A stretch of DNA of 64,000 nt from JAGDZR01 sp049115695 (GTDB lineage: Bacteria; Bacteroidota; Bacteroidia; Cytophagales; Cyclobacteriaceae), in NCBI GenBank assembly GCA_049115695.1, contig JAGDZR010000003.1:333725-397724 (forward strand), given 5' to 3'. Position 1 is the first letter of the stretch; each line of letters starts with the position of its first letter. Of the stretch, positions 29,901-38,663 are shown piece by piece. The position numbers and the translations under genes are program-made. The notes below the pieces were generated by a model. That model did no database searches and was not told the origin of the DNA. It was given only the letters and a program-made list of their open reading frames with translations.

Positions 29901-30461
29901 TTTGTATTGGGAATTCAAAATGTCAATGAAGCTCCTTATGTGAAAAATGTATCACCTTCTTATAACAAGTTAACAGATAGTGATTTGCGTATTTCCATAG
30001 TAGACATGTTCGATGACCCAGACATAGGCGATTCATTGACCTATCATTTAGAGTTGCCTGATGGATTAGATATTATTCAAGGCATTTCGCTTACGGGACA
30101 TGTGATTGTCGTTACCGAGAATGTTGGAGATATAACTTTTGCGCTGGTCGCCACTGATCTTGGAGGTTTGTCTGATTCAACAGAAATAGTTGTCAAACAA
30201 GAAGAGCAAATGGATGTATTAGGATTGGCTGAATCTGTATCCGTGAACATTTACCCCAATCCTACTCAAGATGTGATAAACCTGAAATCGGAATTTGCAT
30301 TGTCATCCTACATCTCAATATATGACCTAAAAGGGAAAAGGATGAAAGTAGATCGCCTGGACGACTACTCGATTGACGTAAGCACACTTACACCCGGTCT
30401 TTATCATTTGGTGATTAATCATAAAGCGCTGAATCAAACTATTAAATTCATAAAACAATAA
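26925..30461 (+). CDS. Cadherin-repeat surface protein with T9SS sorting domain
   Basis: 1178 residues. Signal peptide (1-20, ending LAQ); an N-terminal module (about 21-135) with DYVAAFVNDELRGV, the same module found twice near the end of the preceding giant protein; a cadherin-like beta-sandwich (about 137-230); eight cadherin-type repeats (about 233-1000), each opening with a form of NDxPxxxxLSNxxxxEN and carrying FDYE and DINDAP-type calcium-binding motifs; a last Ig-like repeat; and a type A T9SS sorting domain (about 1105-1178, NIYPNPTQDVINL to IKFIKQ). It is probably a calcium-stiffened rod on the cell surface. It starts two bases after the giant gene stop, so the two are surely co-transcribed and likely act together. 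Confidence 0.9.
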   Translation: MKKTILIVFVLGLCGQILAQNPNWTVDGASFDHSMTIVGTLKIGDEIASNEQDYVAAFVNDELRGVTQLQHEPTSNQYLAYLIVYANTVSEEITFKAYNQSADQVVDLLNTEIFKINEQIGHVASPYIWSNVLLNSEAELIDFSFDEQLAAATFRDDSVLLDLAYDANIESLTASFTISDGAKVYLDDILQVSGNTANDFSTSVIYEVVSEDGETSNEYLVLAQVINSTPTDISLSNTSISENNNAEDEVGSITITDDDASHTIELLEQGDHQYFSIESGKLVADSIFDYEVKDEFGITIKVTDGAAQSIEKEFAIHINDVNESPTGLQLSKDEFEENNTSSSFLATLSSDDEDLNDAMTYSLITGTDTFRISNDSLYAKASFNFEHKSLFTISVKVTDQGNNEYQDTFTITIQDINDAPSSISLSSNEVYENLPFGTVIGSLIASDEDADDKHTFELIEGENGDHNEWVLISGDELMVKEELDYEQLKTLSIRVAAIDKFDATLEQTFTINVLDVSDSPSDIVISNSSIQENATNQFVGTLSIGSFSSDEITFEVSTDQHFTVSGDTLIAKGSFNYEEQSLYHPIIIATDLNAKTYQDTLTISITDINDAPVNIQLSNTSVYENLPFGSLIGTLSTEDEDVEEKHTFTLTDGEGNDHNTLVLISDNELLLKESVDYEQIDSLSIRIAVTDKSDVSFEQILTIDIQDTNDSPTDLLLSNSSFPENTNGHFIGLLSVVDVDPTATIFGFIDGDNDNELFSISSDSLFSTAYFDFEKRNSFILDIVAHDIDSFATINRFNLTLTNVNEPPASFDMEYFHLLEHDTIGSFIGEVSASDPDSGDQLAYTLGADSALDNRLFKLVGSNLKGDSLFNYEERDSFYIQVIATDLAGLSITDTILIKVIDCNDAPTQLLLDSVMLLENMPVGSTIGWLSTLDEDVSDVHSYQLLDSVSSQSVLIQDNQIITLDMFDFESDDSLDLNIMSIDSEGQKIVERFVLGIQNVNEAPYVKNVSPSYNKLTDSDLRISIVDMFDDPDIGDSLTYHLELPDGLDIIQGISLTGHVIVVTENVGDITFALVATDLGGLSDSTEIVVKQEEQMDVLGLAESVSVNIYPNPTQDVINLKSEFALSSYISIYDLKGKRMKVDRLDDYSIDVSTLTPGLYHLVINHKALNQTIKFIKQ

Positions 30462-30546
30462 TATTTCTACACACCAATAATAGGTTATTACTTTAATCAA
30501 TATCAACAATTTGATCTACCTTCCCAATCAATTGGATTCTTGATTT

Positions 30547-31461
30547 ATGGAGTACACCTATTTGATAATTATTGGGGCAATTATTGCGGGACTATTTATT
30601 GTTCTGTATGTCATTCCGGTCAGCCTTTGGATCACTGCGGTATTCTCTGGTGTTCGAATCAATTTGTTAGACATGGTCTTTATGCGATTCCGTAAAGTTC
30701 CCCCAAAACTCATCGTTGAATCATTGATATTAGCTGTAAAAGCGGGTATCAAGGATGTAGGTTCAGATTTACTTGAAACACATTATCTGGCTAGTGGAAA
30801 CCTTACTAAAGTAATCAAAGCGCTAATTGTCGCTGACAAGGCGAATTTGAGCCTGTCCTTTAAACAAGCCGCAGCAATAGATCTGGCTGGTAGAGATGTT
30901 TTACAAGCTGTACAAATATCAGTAACACCTTACATGATCACTGTTCCTGCCATAACCGGCGTATCAGTTGATGGTATACAATTGATTGCGGAGGCTCGTG
31001 TAACAGTACGTACCAATATCAACCAGTTGGTAGGTGGTGCTGGTGAAGAGACAATCAAGGCAAGAGTGGGTCAGGGTATTATTTCAAGAATGGGTGAAGC
31101 TCCTAATTATAGAATCATATTGGAAAACCCGGAAGACATCTCTAAAGTAGTGCTGGAAAACGGTCTGGATGCGGGTACGGCTTTTGAGATTTTATCAATA
31201 GACATTGCTGACATGACAATTGGCAAAAACATAGGAGCCATTTTACAAACAGATCAGGCAGCAGCTGACCTGGATATTGCCAATGCCAAAGCTGAAGAAA
31301 GAAGAGCCATGGCTGTTGCGTTAGAACAGGAAATGCTGGCTAGGATTCAGCATGCTAGAGCTCAGGTAATCATTGCTGAATCCGAAATCCCAAAAGCTAT
31401 GTCCAGTGCTTATCGTTCAGGACAATTGATTAAGGGAGTCAAATTCATAAAACCAGATTAA
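30547..31461 (+). CDS. floA: Flotillin-like protein FloA (UPF0365 family)
   Basis: 304 residues. An N-terminal hydrophobic hairpin (about 5-32) anchors it to the inner membrane, followed by the SPFH/PHB-like domain and a C-terminal helical region (ANAKAEERRAMAVALEQEM). Diagnostic blocks of the family are VFMRFRKVPP, ARVTVRTNINQLVGGAGEETI, VGQGIISRMG and GLDAGTAFEILSIDIADM. Bacterial FloA organises functional membrane microdomains and affects membrane fluidity and secretion. It is slightly shorter than the Bacillus protein (331), mainly at the C-terminus. The start follows an 85-bp gap after the cadherin gene. Its stop is 14 bp from the stop of the convergent metallopeptidase gene; a 6-bp stem (31461-31466 with 31479-31484) spans both ends. 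Confidence 0.93.
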   Translation: MEYTYLIIIGAIIAGLFIVLYVIPVSLWITAVFSGVRINLLDMVFMRFRKVPPKLIVESLILAVKAGIKDVGSDLLETHYLASGNLTKVIKALIVADKANLSLSFKQAAAIDLAGRDVLQAVQISVTPYMITVPAITGVSVDGIQLIAEARVTVRTNINQLVGGAGEETIKARVGQGIISRMGEAPNYRIILENPEDISKVVLENGLDAGTAFEILSIDIADMTIGKNIGAILQTDQAAADLDIANAKAEERRAMAVALEQEMLARIQHARAQVIIAESEIPKAMSSAYRSGQLIKGVKFIKPD

Positions 31462-31475
31462 TCTACCTTTTGGAT

Positions 31476-33329
31476 TTAGTAGATCGACATCATTAAAACT
31501 GATGCCATCATACTCAGCATGCTTAGATTGAGGCTCCAATTTTTTCTAAATAATGCGACGATCAATATCAGCTCAATTCCAAAAACCAAAAGAAAATAAT
31601 AGAATGGTGCGAGTGTTATGACCAGAAATAGTGCAATAACCACTAAAAGGAGCCAATTCATCAAGTACCTAAGCAAACTATAAACAATTTGCCTGGAGGT
31701 GGTTTTTCCTCTTATAAGGACATAGCATATCACACCAAATAAAACGTAGTACCCCAATGTATATTTGGCCAGACTTTTGATCGGACCGGTAATCACCGCA
31801 TTCATACTTAACTCTTCTGGAAATTCAAGGTTGTCAAAGTAAGTCTGATCAAATAAATTTTCCTCAATCAAGGTTTTTGATGAATTTGAATTCCCAGGAA
31901 TAGTCAGTAGTTCTTCCTCTCCCTCAAACAATCCATGCTTTTCTCTATATGCCAATATGATCAAAGCATCATCCCTACTCAATTCATCGATCATCATCAA
32001 ATCCTCCAGTCGAGCGGCATTCATATTGAATGTATAAACAGGTACGCTCAATCCCGCATAGGCATCCATTGCCAAAACCCCATGTGATTGATCTTTTACC
32101 AACATCCATGGTGAATCAGGAAGGGTAGGTTCATATTTCGCTCCAACAACCTGCTCGTAAACATCAAATACAAGATCACGCTCAGCTGGAAACTCCTGAA
32201 TATATCCTTCAATAAAATCAATCAATTGTGATTGATCGCTGTGTTCAAAAACTACGTACTTGCTCAGCACATGGAAATATTTAATAAAAAGGTTTTCAAG
32301 TGGGGTAAACTTGCTTCTTGGTTCAAAGCTTGATGAATCTCCATTTGCAAAATGTTGGTAAAATTGTTCATCCTGATACCGATTACCTACCCCCGCTAAA
32401 TACAATTGAGTAAAAAAACCACTGACTATTCCTTCTGTAGCATGCGCTTGAACTTGATTTCTGATTTTCATTTTATCTACTTCAACGCCGGCATTTCTGT
32501 AAATCAGGTTATCCTGATTGCTCCATCCGTCGATTGATTTATTCAGATATTTAACATCACCATTAATTGGGTGCAGAAATCTCTTGTAATCTTCGAATTG
32601 CTGATACCAAATGATCATGGTCATTTTATAAAATCCAACCCTCACAGGATTGAGAAAATCTCTACGGAAAGCTGGAATAGCCTTACGGGATCTTTCTGCA
32701 ATCCTGGTTGTGTCAGCATTTACTGCGTCTATGATTTGTGAATTTTGCTCATTCAGTCGGGCTATATTCTCCATGTGTTCAGCAAATCCTTCATTGAAGG
32801 CAATCTGAAAGTCCGTCATCAACGAAAAGAAATGGATGTTTACACTTCTTGATGATTCTTCTAGTGAATCGTTTGAAGAAAGTAAACGGTAAAGAATATG
32901 ACCTAATTCGTGAGCGTATAGTTGAGGAAAGGACATTAGCCCTTTGGCTTGCCTGGTAAGTACGTCTCTTTTGATATCGACATAATAGCTATCTGCATAC
33001 TTGATGGTACTGTCTCCTTGCTTCAGGTAAAATCCCCTTCTAGCGTATCCTCCAGCATTCTCAGTTAACGCCAAATAAGCCGGATCCAAAGGCTTTTGCT
33101 CTGTTTGATTTAGGTATCGCTGCAGCAAAGTGTGAAGACCAATTATTTCATTCAGTACTGAATTAGCCAAAATTGAATCTGTATTCATCACCAATTCTGC
33201 CGTATCGGATGCTATGCTAAACTCGTGAAGTTCATCAATTGTGTTGCCTGTAGGGATTAGGATCTTAAGGTCTTGAGCATAAGTATTGTATGAGAATAAA
33301 AATAGAATGGACGCTATTACCTTATTCAT
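31476..33329 (-). CDS. Membrane-anchored gluzincin-like metallopeptidase with helix-hairpin-helix region
   Basis: 617 residues. Signal peptide (1-18); a zinc motif HELGH (His140-His144), followed about 36 residues later by NEGFAEHME, whose Glu180 (or Glu184) is a plausible third ligand as in gluzincins. Residues about 440-490 (LMMIDELSRDDALIILAYREKHGLF then LLTIPGN) resemble a ComEA-like helix-hairpin-helix or a general helical hairpin. The C-terminal 95 residues hold about four membrane spans. I do not recognise a named family. It is co-directional with, and 100 bp downstream of, an ABC permease/ATPase pair, so it may process or export a peptide with them. Catalysis is inferred from the motif only. 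Confidence 0.72.
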   Translation of the reverse strand: MNKVIASILFLFSYNTYAQDLKILIPTGNTIDELHEFSIASDTAELVMNTDSILANSVLNEIIGLHTLLQRYLNQTEQKPLDPAYLALTENAGGYARRGFYLKQGDSTIKYADSYYVDIKRDVLTRQAKGLMSFPQLYAHELGHILYRLLSSNDSLEESSRSVNIHFFSLMTDFQIAFNEGFAEHMENIARLNEQNSQIIDAVNADTTRIAERSRKAIPAFRRDFLNPVRVGFYKMTMIIWYQQFEDYKRFLHPINGDVKYLNKSIDGWSNQDNLIYRNAGVEVDKMKIRNQVQAHATEGIVSGFFTQLYLAGVGNRYQDEQFYQHFANGDSSSFEPRSKFTPLENLFIKYFHVLSKYVVFEHSDQSQLIDFIEGYIQEFPAERDLVFDVYEQVVGAKYEPTLPDSPWMLVKDQSHGVLAMDAYAGLSVPVYTFNMNAARLEDLMMIDELSRDDALIILAYREKHGLFEGEEELLTIPGNSNSSKTLIEENLFDQTYFDNLEFPEELSMNAVITGPIKSLAKYTLGYYVLFGVICYVLIRGKTTSRQIVYSLLRYLMNWLLLVVIALFLVITLAPFYYFLLVFGIELILIVALFRKNWSLNLSMLSMMASVLMMSIY

Positions 33330-33429
33330 AACTGATGTTTATCGGGATTCTAATATATTACGATTTTGTTAACAACACGGCAAATTGCATCATGACAGAA
33401 ATCAACAAAATACAAAATTAGGAGTTGTA

Positions 33430-34599
33430 CTAAACGTCAGATAACGTTGAGGCAATGTCCAAACGAGCAGCCTGAAGAGCAGGGACAATGGCTGCCAGCA
33501 CACCCAAAAATCCAACTACCGTAACAATAATTAGATCCCTGATCGCAAACATATCGACCGGCAGTTGATAGTGAAACTGGCTGTCGAGCCCTGAACTAAT
33601 CATCCACCAACTTACTTTGGCTATTAGCAAACCAACAAGTGCACCCGAAATGGACACATATAATCCCTCGAGTGTGATCATTTGAACCAATTGCAATCTG
33701 GATCCACCATATGTTCTGATAAGGGCCATTTCATATTTCCGATCCTTAAAACTTGAATACAAACTTATGAACACACCAAGACCACTTACTCCAATGATCA
33801 AATAACCCAACCAAAGCATCACGTCCAAACCAATACCCATCATTGACATGAGTTTATTGATTTCAAATGCCGGTAGAGCTGCCTGCATACTTGTACCTTG
33901 ATTGATTTGTCTGGGTAGTTGGACCATGCCCATTGGACTTCTAAATTTCACGAGCAAAGCTGTAATCTCTTTTTGATCTGAATCAGCTACATGATGAACT
34001 TCCCAAACACTCCTTGTGTCCGTAAGAATTAGCTGATCTAATACACTTCCCGATGTTTCCAATATACCTACCACATGAAAATGCTGATCATGTGAAGCTC
34101 CTTCTTCACCCAGACCATGCGTACTTTCCAGTTTACTACCAATACTCAGGTTGAGTGTGTTTGCAACCCGACTCCCAACGACCACTTCCATAGGTTCCTT
34201 CCAAATACGTCCTTGAACAATATTACCCTTATAGATCTTCAGGTAGCTTGTATCAGTACCAATAATGCGAAATCCGTGATATGCATCACCATAACTCAGC
34301 GGTATACTCTGCCCTATAAATCTATGCCGCATGAATTGCTGAGCCTCGGCTAATTTAATATTGCCAGTAGGTACGTCAACATGAAATACTGATGAAAGTA
34401 TAATCTGGAGTGGACTTCCCTTTGCTCCTATTACCATATCAATTCCGCCCAAATTCCTTTCCAGGGTTTGCTTTACCTGATTACCTAATGTTAGCAACGT
34501 AGATATCATAACCACTCCCAATATGGTTAACAGCATATTGAGTAGGGTTGTCAATGGTCTTGACCAGGTGTTTTTCCAACTCAGCTTTGGGATATTCAT
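33430..34599 (-). CDS. ABC transporter permease, FtsX/MacB-like
   Basis: 389 residues with the four-span MacB/FtsX layout: one N-terminal span (about 17-41), a large periplasmic domain (about 45-265, MacB_PCD type), and three C-terminal spans. GVFISLYSSFKDRKYEMALIRTYGG is the typical cytoplasmic coupling loop. The N-terminal LGGIDMVIGAKGSPLQIIL resembles the periplasmic domains of lipoprotein-release or macrolide-type permeases. It overlaps the ATPase gene by four bases, a strong sign of a single transporter of the type that extracts lipids, lipoproteins or peptides from the inner membrane and does not import nutrients. No membrane-fusion partner is adjacent. The substrate is unknown. Confidence 0.88.
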   Translation of the reverse strand: MNIPKLSWKNTWSRPLTTLLNMLLTILGVVMISTLLTLGNQVKQTLERNLGGIDMVIGAKGSPLQIILSSVFHVDVPTGNIKLAEAQQFMRHRFIGQSIPLSYGDAYHGFRIIGTDTSYLKIYKGNIVQGRIWKEPMEVVVGSRVANTLNLSIGSKLESTHGLGEEGASHDQHFHVVGILETSGSVLDQLILTDTRSVWEVHHVADSDQKEITALLVKFRSPMGMVQLPRQINQGTSMQAALPAFEINKLMSMMGIGLDVMLWLGYLIIGVSGLGVFISLYSSFKDRKYEMALIRTYGGSRLQLVQMITLEGLYVSISGALVGLLIAKVSWWMISSGLDSQFHYQLPVDMFAIRDLIIVTVVGFLGVLAAIVPALQAARLDIASTLSDV

Positions 34600-35219
34600 A
34601 ATTGAAGCACATTATCAAAATACGCCTTAACACGATGGTCATGAGTTATTACCACCAGGTGAGATTCATGCAGCTTCACCTCTTTTAACAAAAGCTCAAT
34701 TACACTTTGGCAATTGGTATCATCCAGGCTTGCAGTAGGCTCATCAGCAAGTATCACTGCCGGGTTATTAATCAACGCCATGGCAATGCATGCCCTCTGT
34801 TGCTCTCCCTGACTGAGCGATTGTGGTTTGCTTGAGGCATACTGATCGATGTTCAATTCACTGAGCAATTCCATACACTTTGCAGGATCTCTTTTGTGTT
34901 GACCGATATGTTGTACCAATAACAAGGACTCTATAAGATTTAAGGATTTTATGAATCGGGCCTTCTGGAAGACAATACCAATATTTTGCCCTCTGAATTC
35001 ATCCAGTGACTGGATGTCAAGATTGCTAATATTTTGTTCATTGATGAAAATTCTACCACTTTCAGGTCGCTGAATTCCTGCCAGGAGATGAAGAAGAGTA
35101 GTTTTGCCAATTCCGGATGGGCCTATGATCAGTAAGGGTTCCCCGTTGTTCAATTGAATATTGGGGAAGTTCATATGATTGTCCTGGTATGAAAATTTCA
35201 GTGATTCTGTACGGATCAT
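34596..35219 (-). CDS. ABC transporter ATP-binding protein, LolD/MacB-like
   Basis: 207 residues, one nucleotide-binding domain. Walker A GPSGIGKTT (about residues 33-41), Q-loop GIVFQKARF, signature LSQGEQQR and Walker B AVILADEPTASLD, followed by the H-loop VVITHDHR, are all intact. Its short length and signature put it with LolD/MacB-type ATPases that pair with FtsX-fold permeases. It is the first gene of the leftward unit (ATPase, permease, metallopeptidase). The start at 35219 gives MIRTESLKFSY, the expected family N-terminus, with a 49-bp gap to the upstream TonB operon. Confidence 0.93.
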   Translation of the reverse strand: MIRTESLKFSYQDNHMNFPNIQLNNGEPLLIIGPSGIGKTTLLHLLAGIQRPESGRIFINEQNISNLDIQSLDEFRGQNIGIVFQKARFIKSLNLIESLLLVQHIGQHKRDPAKCMELLSELNIDQYASSKPQSLSQGEQQRACIAMALINNPAVILADEPTASLDDTNCQSVIELLLKEVKLHESHLVVITHDHRVKAYFDNVLQL

Positions 35220-35268
35220 TGGGTAAATCTAAAGACAATTATCGTTCGGCAAAATATCAGGATCAACC

Positions 35269-37491
35269 TTAGTTTTCCACTTTAATCAAAGCTCTTTCCT
35301 CAATCCAGGTCCCTTCTTCTGACCACCCTGATATTAGCAAATCATAGTTTCCTTCGGATTGACTTGTCAAAAATTCTAGTGAATTCCCACTTTCGGTACG
35401 GAAATTAGGTTCCCATAGCAGTTGATTTCTATAATCAGGAATGGCTCCATTGCTTGAGGTTACAACTTCTTTTCTGATTTGAGAAATCGCTGGTATTTGT
35501 AATTGCATCACTTCCTCTCCTAGCCTAATGTCATTCATATCGTGATCTATAGTTTCAAAGAGAACGACTGCACTATAAGTCTGTCTACCCATCACATATC
35601 GACGATTGATAATCTTTATATCAGACATTTTGGAAGCATGTATCTGTAAAATAGATGATGCACCCATTGGAACACCATCGAGTAACACCAAAGGGTTATC
35701 TATTGATTGCCGTTCATCCTCATAATTCCTGATCACCAGTTGCTCTTCCCCATTTCTCTCACGCACTGCTAATCCTAGCACATACTCCTTTATGGTCTCC
35801 TGAAGGGAGCTAAATCTTGTATAATCGTCCAGGTGATAATGATGGTCTACATTCTCAAATTGAACAAATTGATTAATGGATGCAATCAACGAATCTGGCT
35901 TGGCAAGGAAATAAGCATTCTCAATTTGACTTTGAACACTTCGATTGATGATTTCCTGTATCCACTTGCTGTCTACTTCGGTAATCTGATCAACAAACGG
36001 CAGCTGAATATTTGGCAAGTGCTCGTCGATGACAATTTTGACATTTGGATCCTCCGTCTGCAAATAGGCTGTTCGCTCTTCATAGGATGGATCCAAGGAA
36101 AAATAGAACCTGCCGCTCTCATCGGTGGTGTAGGTTCTATAATAGTAATACTTCCCAGGAACGCTTAATTGCACAACTGATTCGTTTGCTGGTTCTATTC
36201 TTCCGACAATCAACTGTCCTCTCATTTCAGGAAGAATTGTGATTTTGCTCCGTTCAGTACCCAATACATCTTTTAAAGTCAGTCCTGCCCAGCTGTTGGC
36301 GATTAAATGATGATCTCGTTTTTCAGACAAAGCATCTATTGGATAAGTAAGATTTCGGATAACCCATTCAATTTTGCTACTTAATGTCTTGCGAATGGAA
36401 ATCGTCAAACCACTTGATTTGACACCTTCGATAACGACATCTCCTTTGCTTTTCACTTTTAAATCCTGAGGATATTCAAGTGTAAGTTCGGCTCGTTCCT
36501 TACCGCTAAATATTAACCTGGAGGCTATTTCTTCTCCCAATTGTCCTATGAGCACACATCTTACTAATCCACCTGGTAAATCAGAAAGCACTAACTCTCT
36601 CTCTCCTTCAAATGAATAAATTCCAATCAGACCATCGTTGTTGTAACAAAGCATAAATGGAGTTTGCTGCACCTCTCCCAAGAGTCTGAAAACATACTGA
36701 CTTCCTCTTTGAATCACTTTTAACCCTAACGACTGAGTTGGCATAACAGGGAAGTCTTGAAAAACCAATTGATCATCTTCAGACGTCAGAATCACCTTTA
36801 AGGAAGACTGGTTCGCTGGTTTTAATGTAAAATGAGCAAATCCATCTTCATCAATTGAAAATTGGGCCAAATCCTGTCCTTCTGTCGTTTGTATCTGACC
36901 TTGATACCTGATGACCTCACCCTTTTCATCGAAAGAAGTAACCACAATTTTGTTTGATGCACCTACTATAACATTTCCAGACTCGGGATAGAAATTCAGT
37001 CCAGACGGTCTTTTAGGCTTTAGCGAAATCGTCATCTGGGCCTTTCTCCCTTGAAATGGATTAACAATGCTAAGTGGCACCATTGAGAAATCATTCTCAT
37101 TAAGCATCCAATTCGTGTAGCCAATGAGAAAATAATTGCCTGTCGGGAGCAATGAAGAGACAAAATACTCACCGGCGGCACGCCCATCTTTAAAATGAAG
37201 GACTGTACTCCATATCGTCTTTCCACTCATGTCGACCAATTTCACATGTCCTGTGCTGCTCAATTCCGAGATTTCATTTTGATTTACAGCCAGGTTATAT
37301 GCTGCGAATTTCAAGTCTTCTCCAACTAGCAACTCCGTGTTATTGACGACTAGTCGTATTTCTTCCTTTACGACAGATTTTTGATATCTATTAAAGGCGT
37401 CACTATAAAAGTCAGGCGCTAAATTTTGCGCATCAACATGCGTCAAGCAAAAAATAAGTACAAATAGAAAACCGTGCTGTCTCATTCCCAA
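35269..37491 (-). CDS. Secreted MG2/macroglobulin-like protein of the TonB operon
   Basis: 740 residues. Signal peptide (1-21, ending HVDA) and then a macroglobulin-like beta domain: VVNNTELLVGEDLKFAAYNL and SSLLPTGNYFLIGYTNW match the MG2 pattern seen in Bacteroidota proteins that accompany TonB receptors. Further beta-sandwich repeats follow to about residue 500. The region about 560-690 (NPLVLLDGVPM, ASKMSDIKIINRRYVMG, YSAVVLFET) resembles the plug-like LxDGVPM motif of TonB receptors, although no barrel follows. It overlaps the DUF4249 gene by ten bases and is the last gene of the operon. It is probably a periplasmic or surface partner of the receptor; the function is not known. Confidence 0.75.
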   Translation of the reverse strand: MGMRQHGFLFVLIFCLTHVDAQNLAPDFYSDAFNRYQKSVVKEEIRLVVNNTELLVGEDLKFAAYNLAVNQNEISELSSTGHVKLVDMSGKTIWSTVLHFKDGRAAGEYFVSSLLPTGNYFLIGYTNWMLNENDFSMVPLSIVNPFQGRKAQMTISLKPKRPSGLNFYPESGNVIVGASNKIVVTSFDEKGEVIRYQGQIQTTEGQDLAQFSIDEDGFAHFTLKPANQSSLKVILTSEDDQLVFQDFPVMPTQSLGLKVIQRGSQYVFRLLGEVQQTPFMLCYNNDGLIGIYSFEGERELVLSDLPGGLVRCVLIGQLGEEIASRLIFSGKERAELTLEYPQDLKVKSKGDVVIEGVKSSGLTISIRKTLSSKIEWVIRNLTYPIDALSEKRDHHLIANSWAGLTLKDVLGTERSKITILPEMRGQLIVGRIEPANESVVQLSVPGKYYYYRTYTTDESGRFYFSLDPSYEERTAYLQTEDPNVKIVIDEHLPNIQLPFVDQITEVDSKWIQEIINRSVQSQIENAYFLAKPDSLIASINQFVQFENVDHHYHLDDYTRFSSLQETIKEYVLGLAVRERNGEEQLVIRNYEDERQSIDNPLVLLDGVPMGASSILQIHASKMSDIKIINRRYVMGRQTYSAVVLFETIDHDMNDIRLGEEVMQLQIPAISQIRKEVVTSSNGAIPDYRNQLLWEPNFRTESGNSLEFLTSQSEGNYDLLISGWSEEGTWIEERALIKVEN

Positions 37492-38663
37492 AATTCCGGT
37501 TTCATATTAGTGGCCAGATGTGTACACCTCGTGCAGGTCTTAATTGAAACATAAATCCCTGGAGTAACGTCAGGAGGCGGAGGTGGAAATGTTGGTACTA
37601 CATTGAAAATATCATAGATAGCTTCACCCGAACTCATAAAATAGCCCAGTGTATCAAAATCTATAATTTGAACCATTTCATCAGTACAGTTCCTGTCATT
37701 GCTTTGTAAACGAAAACCCTCTGGAGTGAAATCAGATGGAAGAAACCAATCTCTTTTGGTGGATACACCTGCGACGGTGAAATACCCCAAGACCAATTCA
37801 TTATTCGGACCTACGATGTTTCCAGGTACTGCTCCGGGTTGCTGGTCAAATAAACTACCCTTCGATTCATTATTGCTTTTCAGATTTTTGAAATAAGAAA
37901 ATGCATTCTGATCAATGGCATACTGAAATAAATTCATCGTATACTTTTGCCTCATTTCTTTTCCAGTTTCGGCGATAAAACGTAGAGGGAATTCCGCTAC
38001 ACGCTGCTCCACATTGCCATTGGACGTGGTATATAGCACCTGAGTTGAAGTGTCTGTTAAGTAGCAAGTAGACACTTGTTCATCAAACGGACGAGGCGCA
38101 TATTCATTCCCTCCTAACCAAACATAATCAGCTGGATACGGAGCTCTAAGTACATATGTTTCTTCATATTGATATCTAAAATATTGAGCCTTTCCTGTAG
38201 GGTCGTGTGCGTCGACATAAAATTGTAGCCCATATGAATTTTCATCCACACCGTCTCCAAATACTGATTCATACTTCGCGTAAATACTATCTATTTCCGG
38301 AGATGCTATTAGTTCATTAAAAATGGACACATAGTTTTTGTCCTCAATGTCTATCAATACTCTGTATCGCTCACCAATTCTTCCCGCAAAACTGGCAGAA
38401 GGTTGGTAAACGCCATTTCCGGTATGGAAATAATCGTACCGCTCTCCCCCTTCTGACTCTACTGACACATTAGCATTGGTCACAAATTTGCTTGCTGAGC
38501 CATCAAGTGGAAATGTCTTAGAGAGCGTTACATAATGAAACTTGTCCTCATCTGTGAGTAAGCCATCAACTACCAAAACTTCATCATAGTCAGCTGCTTC
38601 GAACTCATATGGCTCAATACAAGCAGATAATAACATGACGATTAACAACTTACGCATTTTCAT
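37482..38663 (-). CDS. DUF4249 lipoprotein
   Basis: 393 residues. Lipoprotein signal with lipobox LLSAC (Cys15). The mature protein opens EADYDEVLVVDGLLTDEDK and continues HYVTLSKTFPLDG, the standard opening of DUF4249, a Bacteroidota family nearly always encoded next to STN/carboxypeptidase-domain TonB receptors. The C-terminal FFPSDFTP-like segment and closing CTRCTHLATNMKPEFW fit as well. Probably an outer-membrane, surface-exposed partner that captures the substrate of the receptor. The start codon shares one base with the receptor stop (TAATG), and its end overlaps the MG2-like gene by ten bases, so stoichiometric production is likely. Confidence 0.9.
   Translation of the reverse strand: MKMRKLLIVMLLSACIEPYEFEAADYDEVLVVDGLLTDEDKFHYVTLSKTFPLDGSASKFVTNANVSVESEGGERYDYFHTGNGVYQPSASFAGRIGERYRVLIDIEDKNYVSIFNELIASPEIDSIYAKYESVFGDGVDENSYGLQFYVDAHDPTGKAQYFRYQYEETYVLRAPYPADYVWLGGNEYAPRPFDEQVSTCYLTDTSTQVLYTTSNGNVEQRVAEFPLRFIAETGKEMRQKYTMNLFQYAIDQNAFSYFKNLKSNNESKGSLFDQQPGAVPGNIVGPNNELVLGYFTVAGVSTKRDWFLPSDFTPEGFRLQSNDRNCTDEMVQIIDFDTLGYFMSSGEAIYDIFNVVPTFPPPPPDVTPGIYVSIKTCTRCTHLATNMKPEFWE

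Noticed and set aside
27600..29950. Repeat array that might be read as CRISPR or other DNA repeat
   Set aside because: Period is roughly 300 bases with one open frame; these are cadherin domains, not DNA-level repeats with spacers.
30476..30489. AT-only stem after the cadherin gene as terminator
   Set aside because: Only five A-T pairs and no T run; too weak to support.
33366..33375. TTGTTAACAA palindrome between peptidase and permease genes
   Set aside because: Ten-base AT-rich palindromes arise often by chance and nothing else supports a site here.
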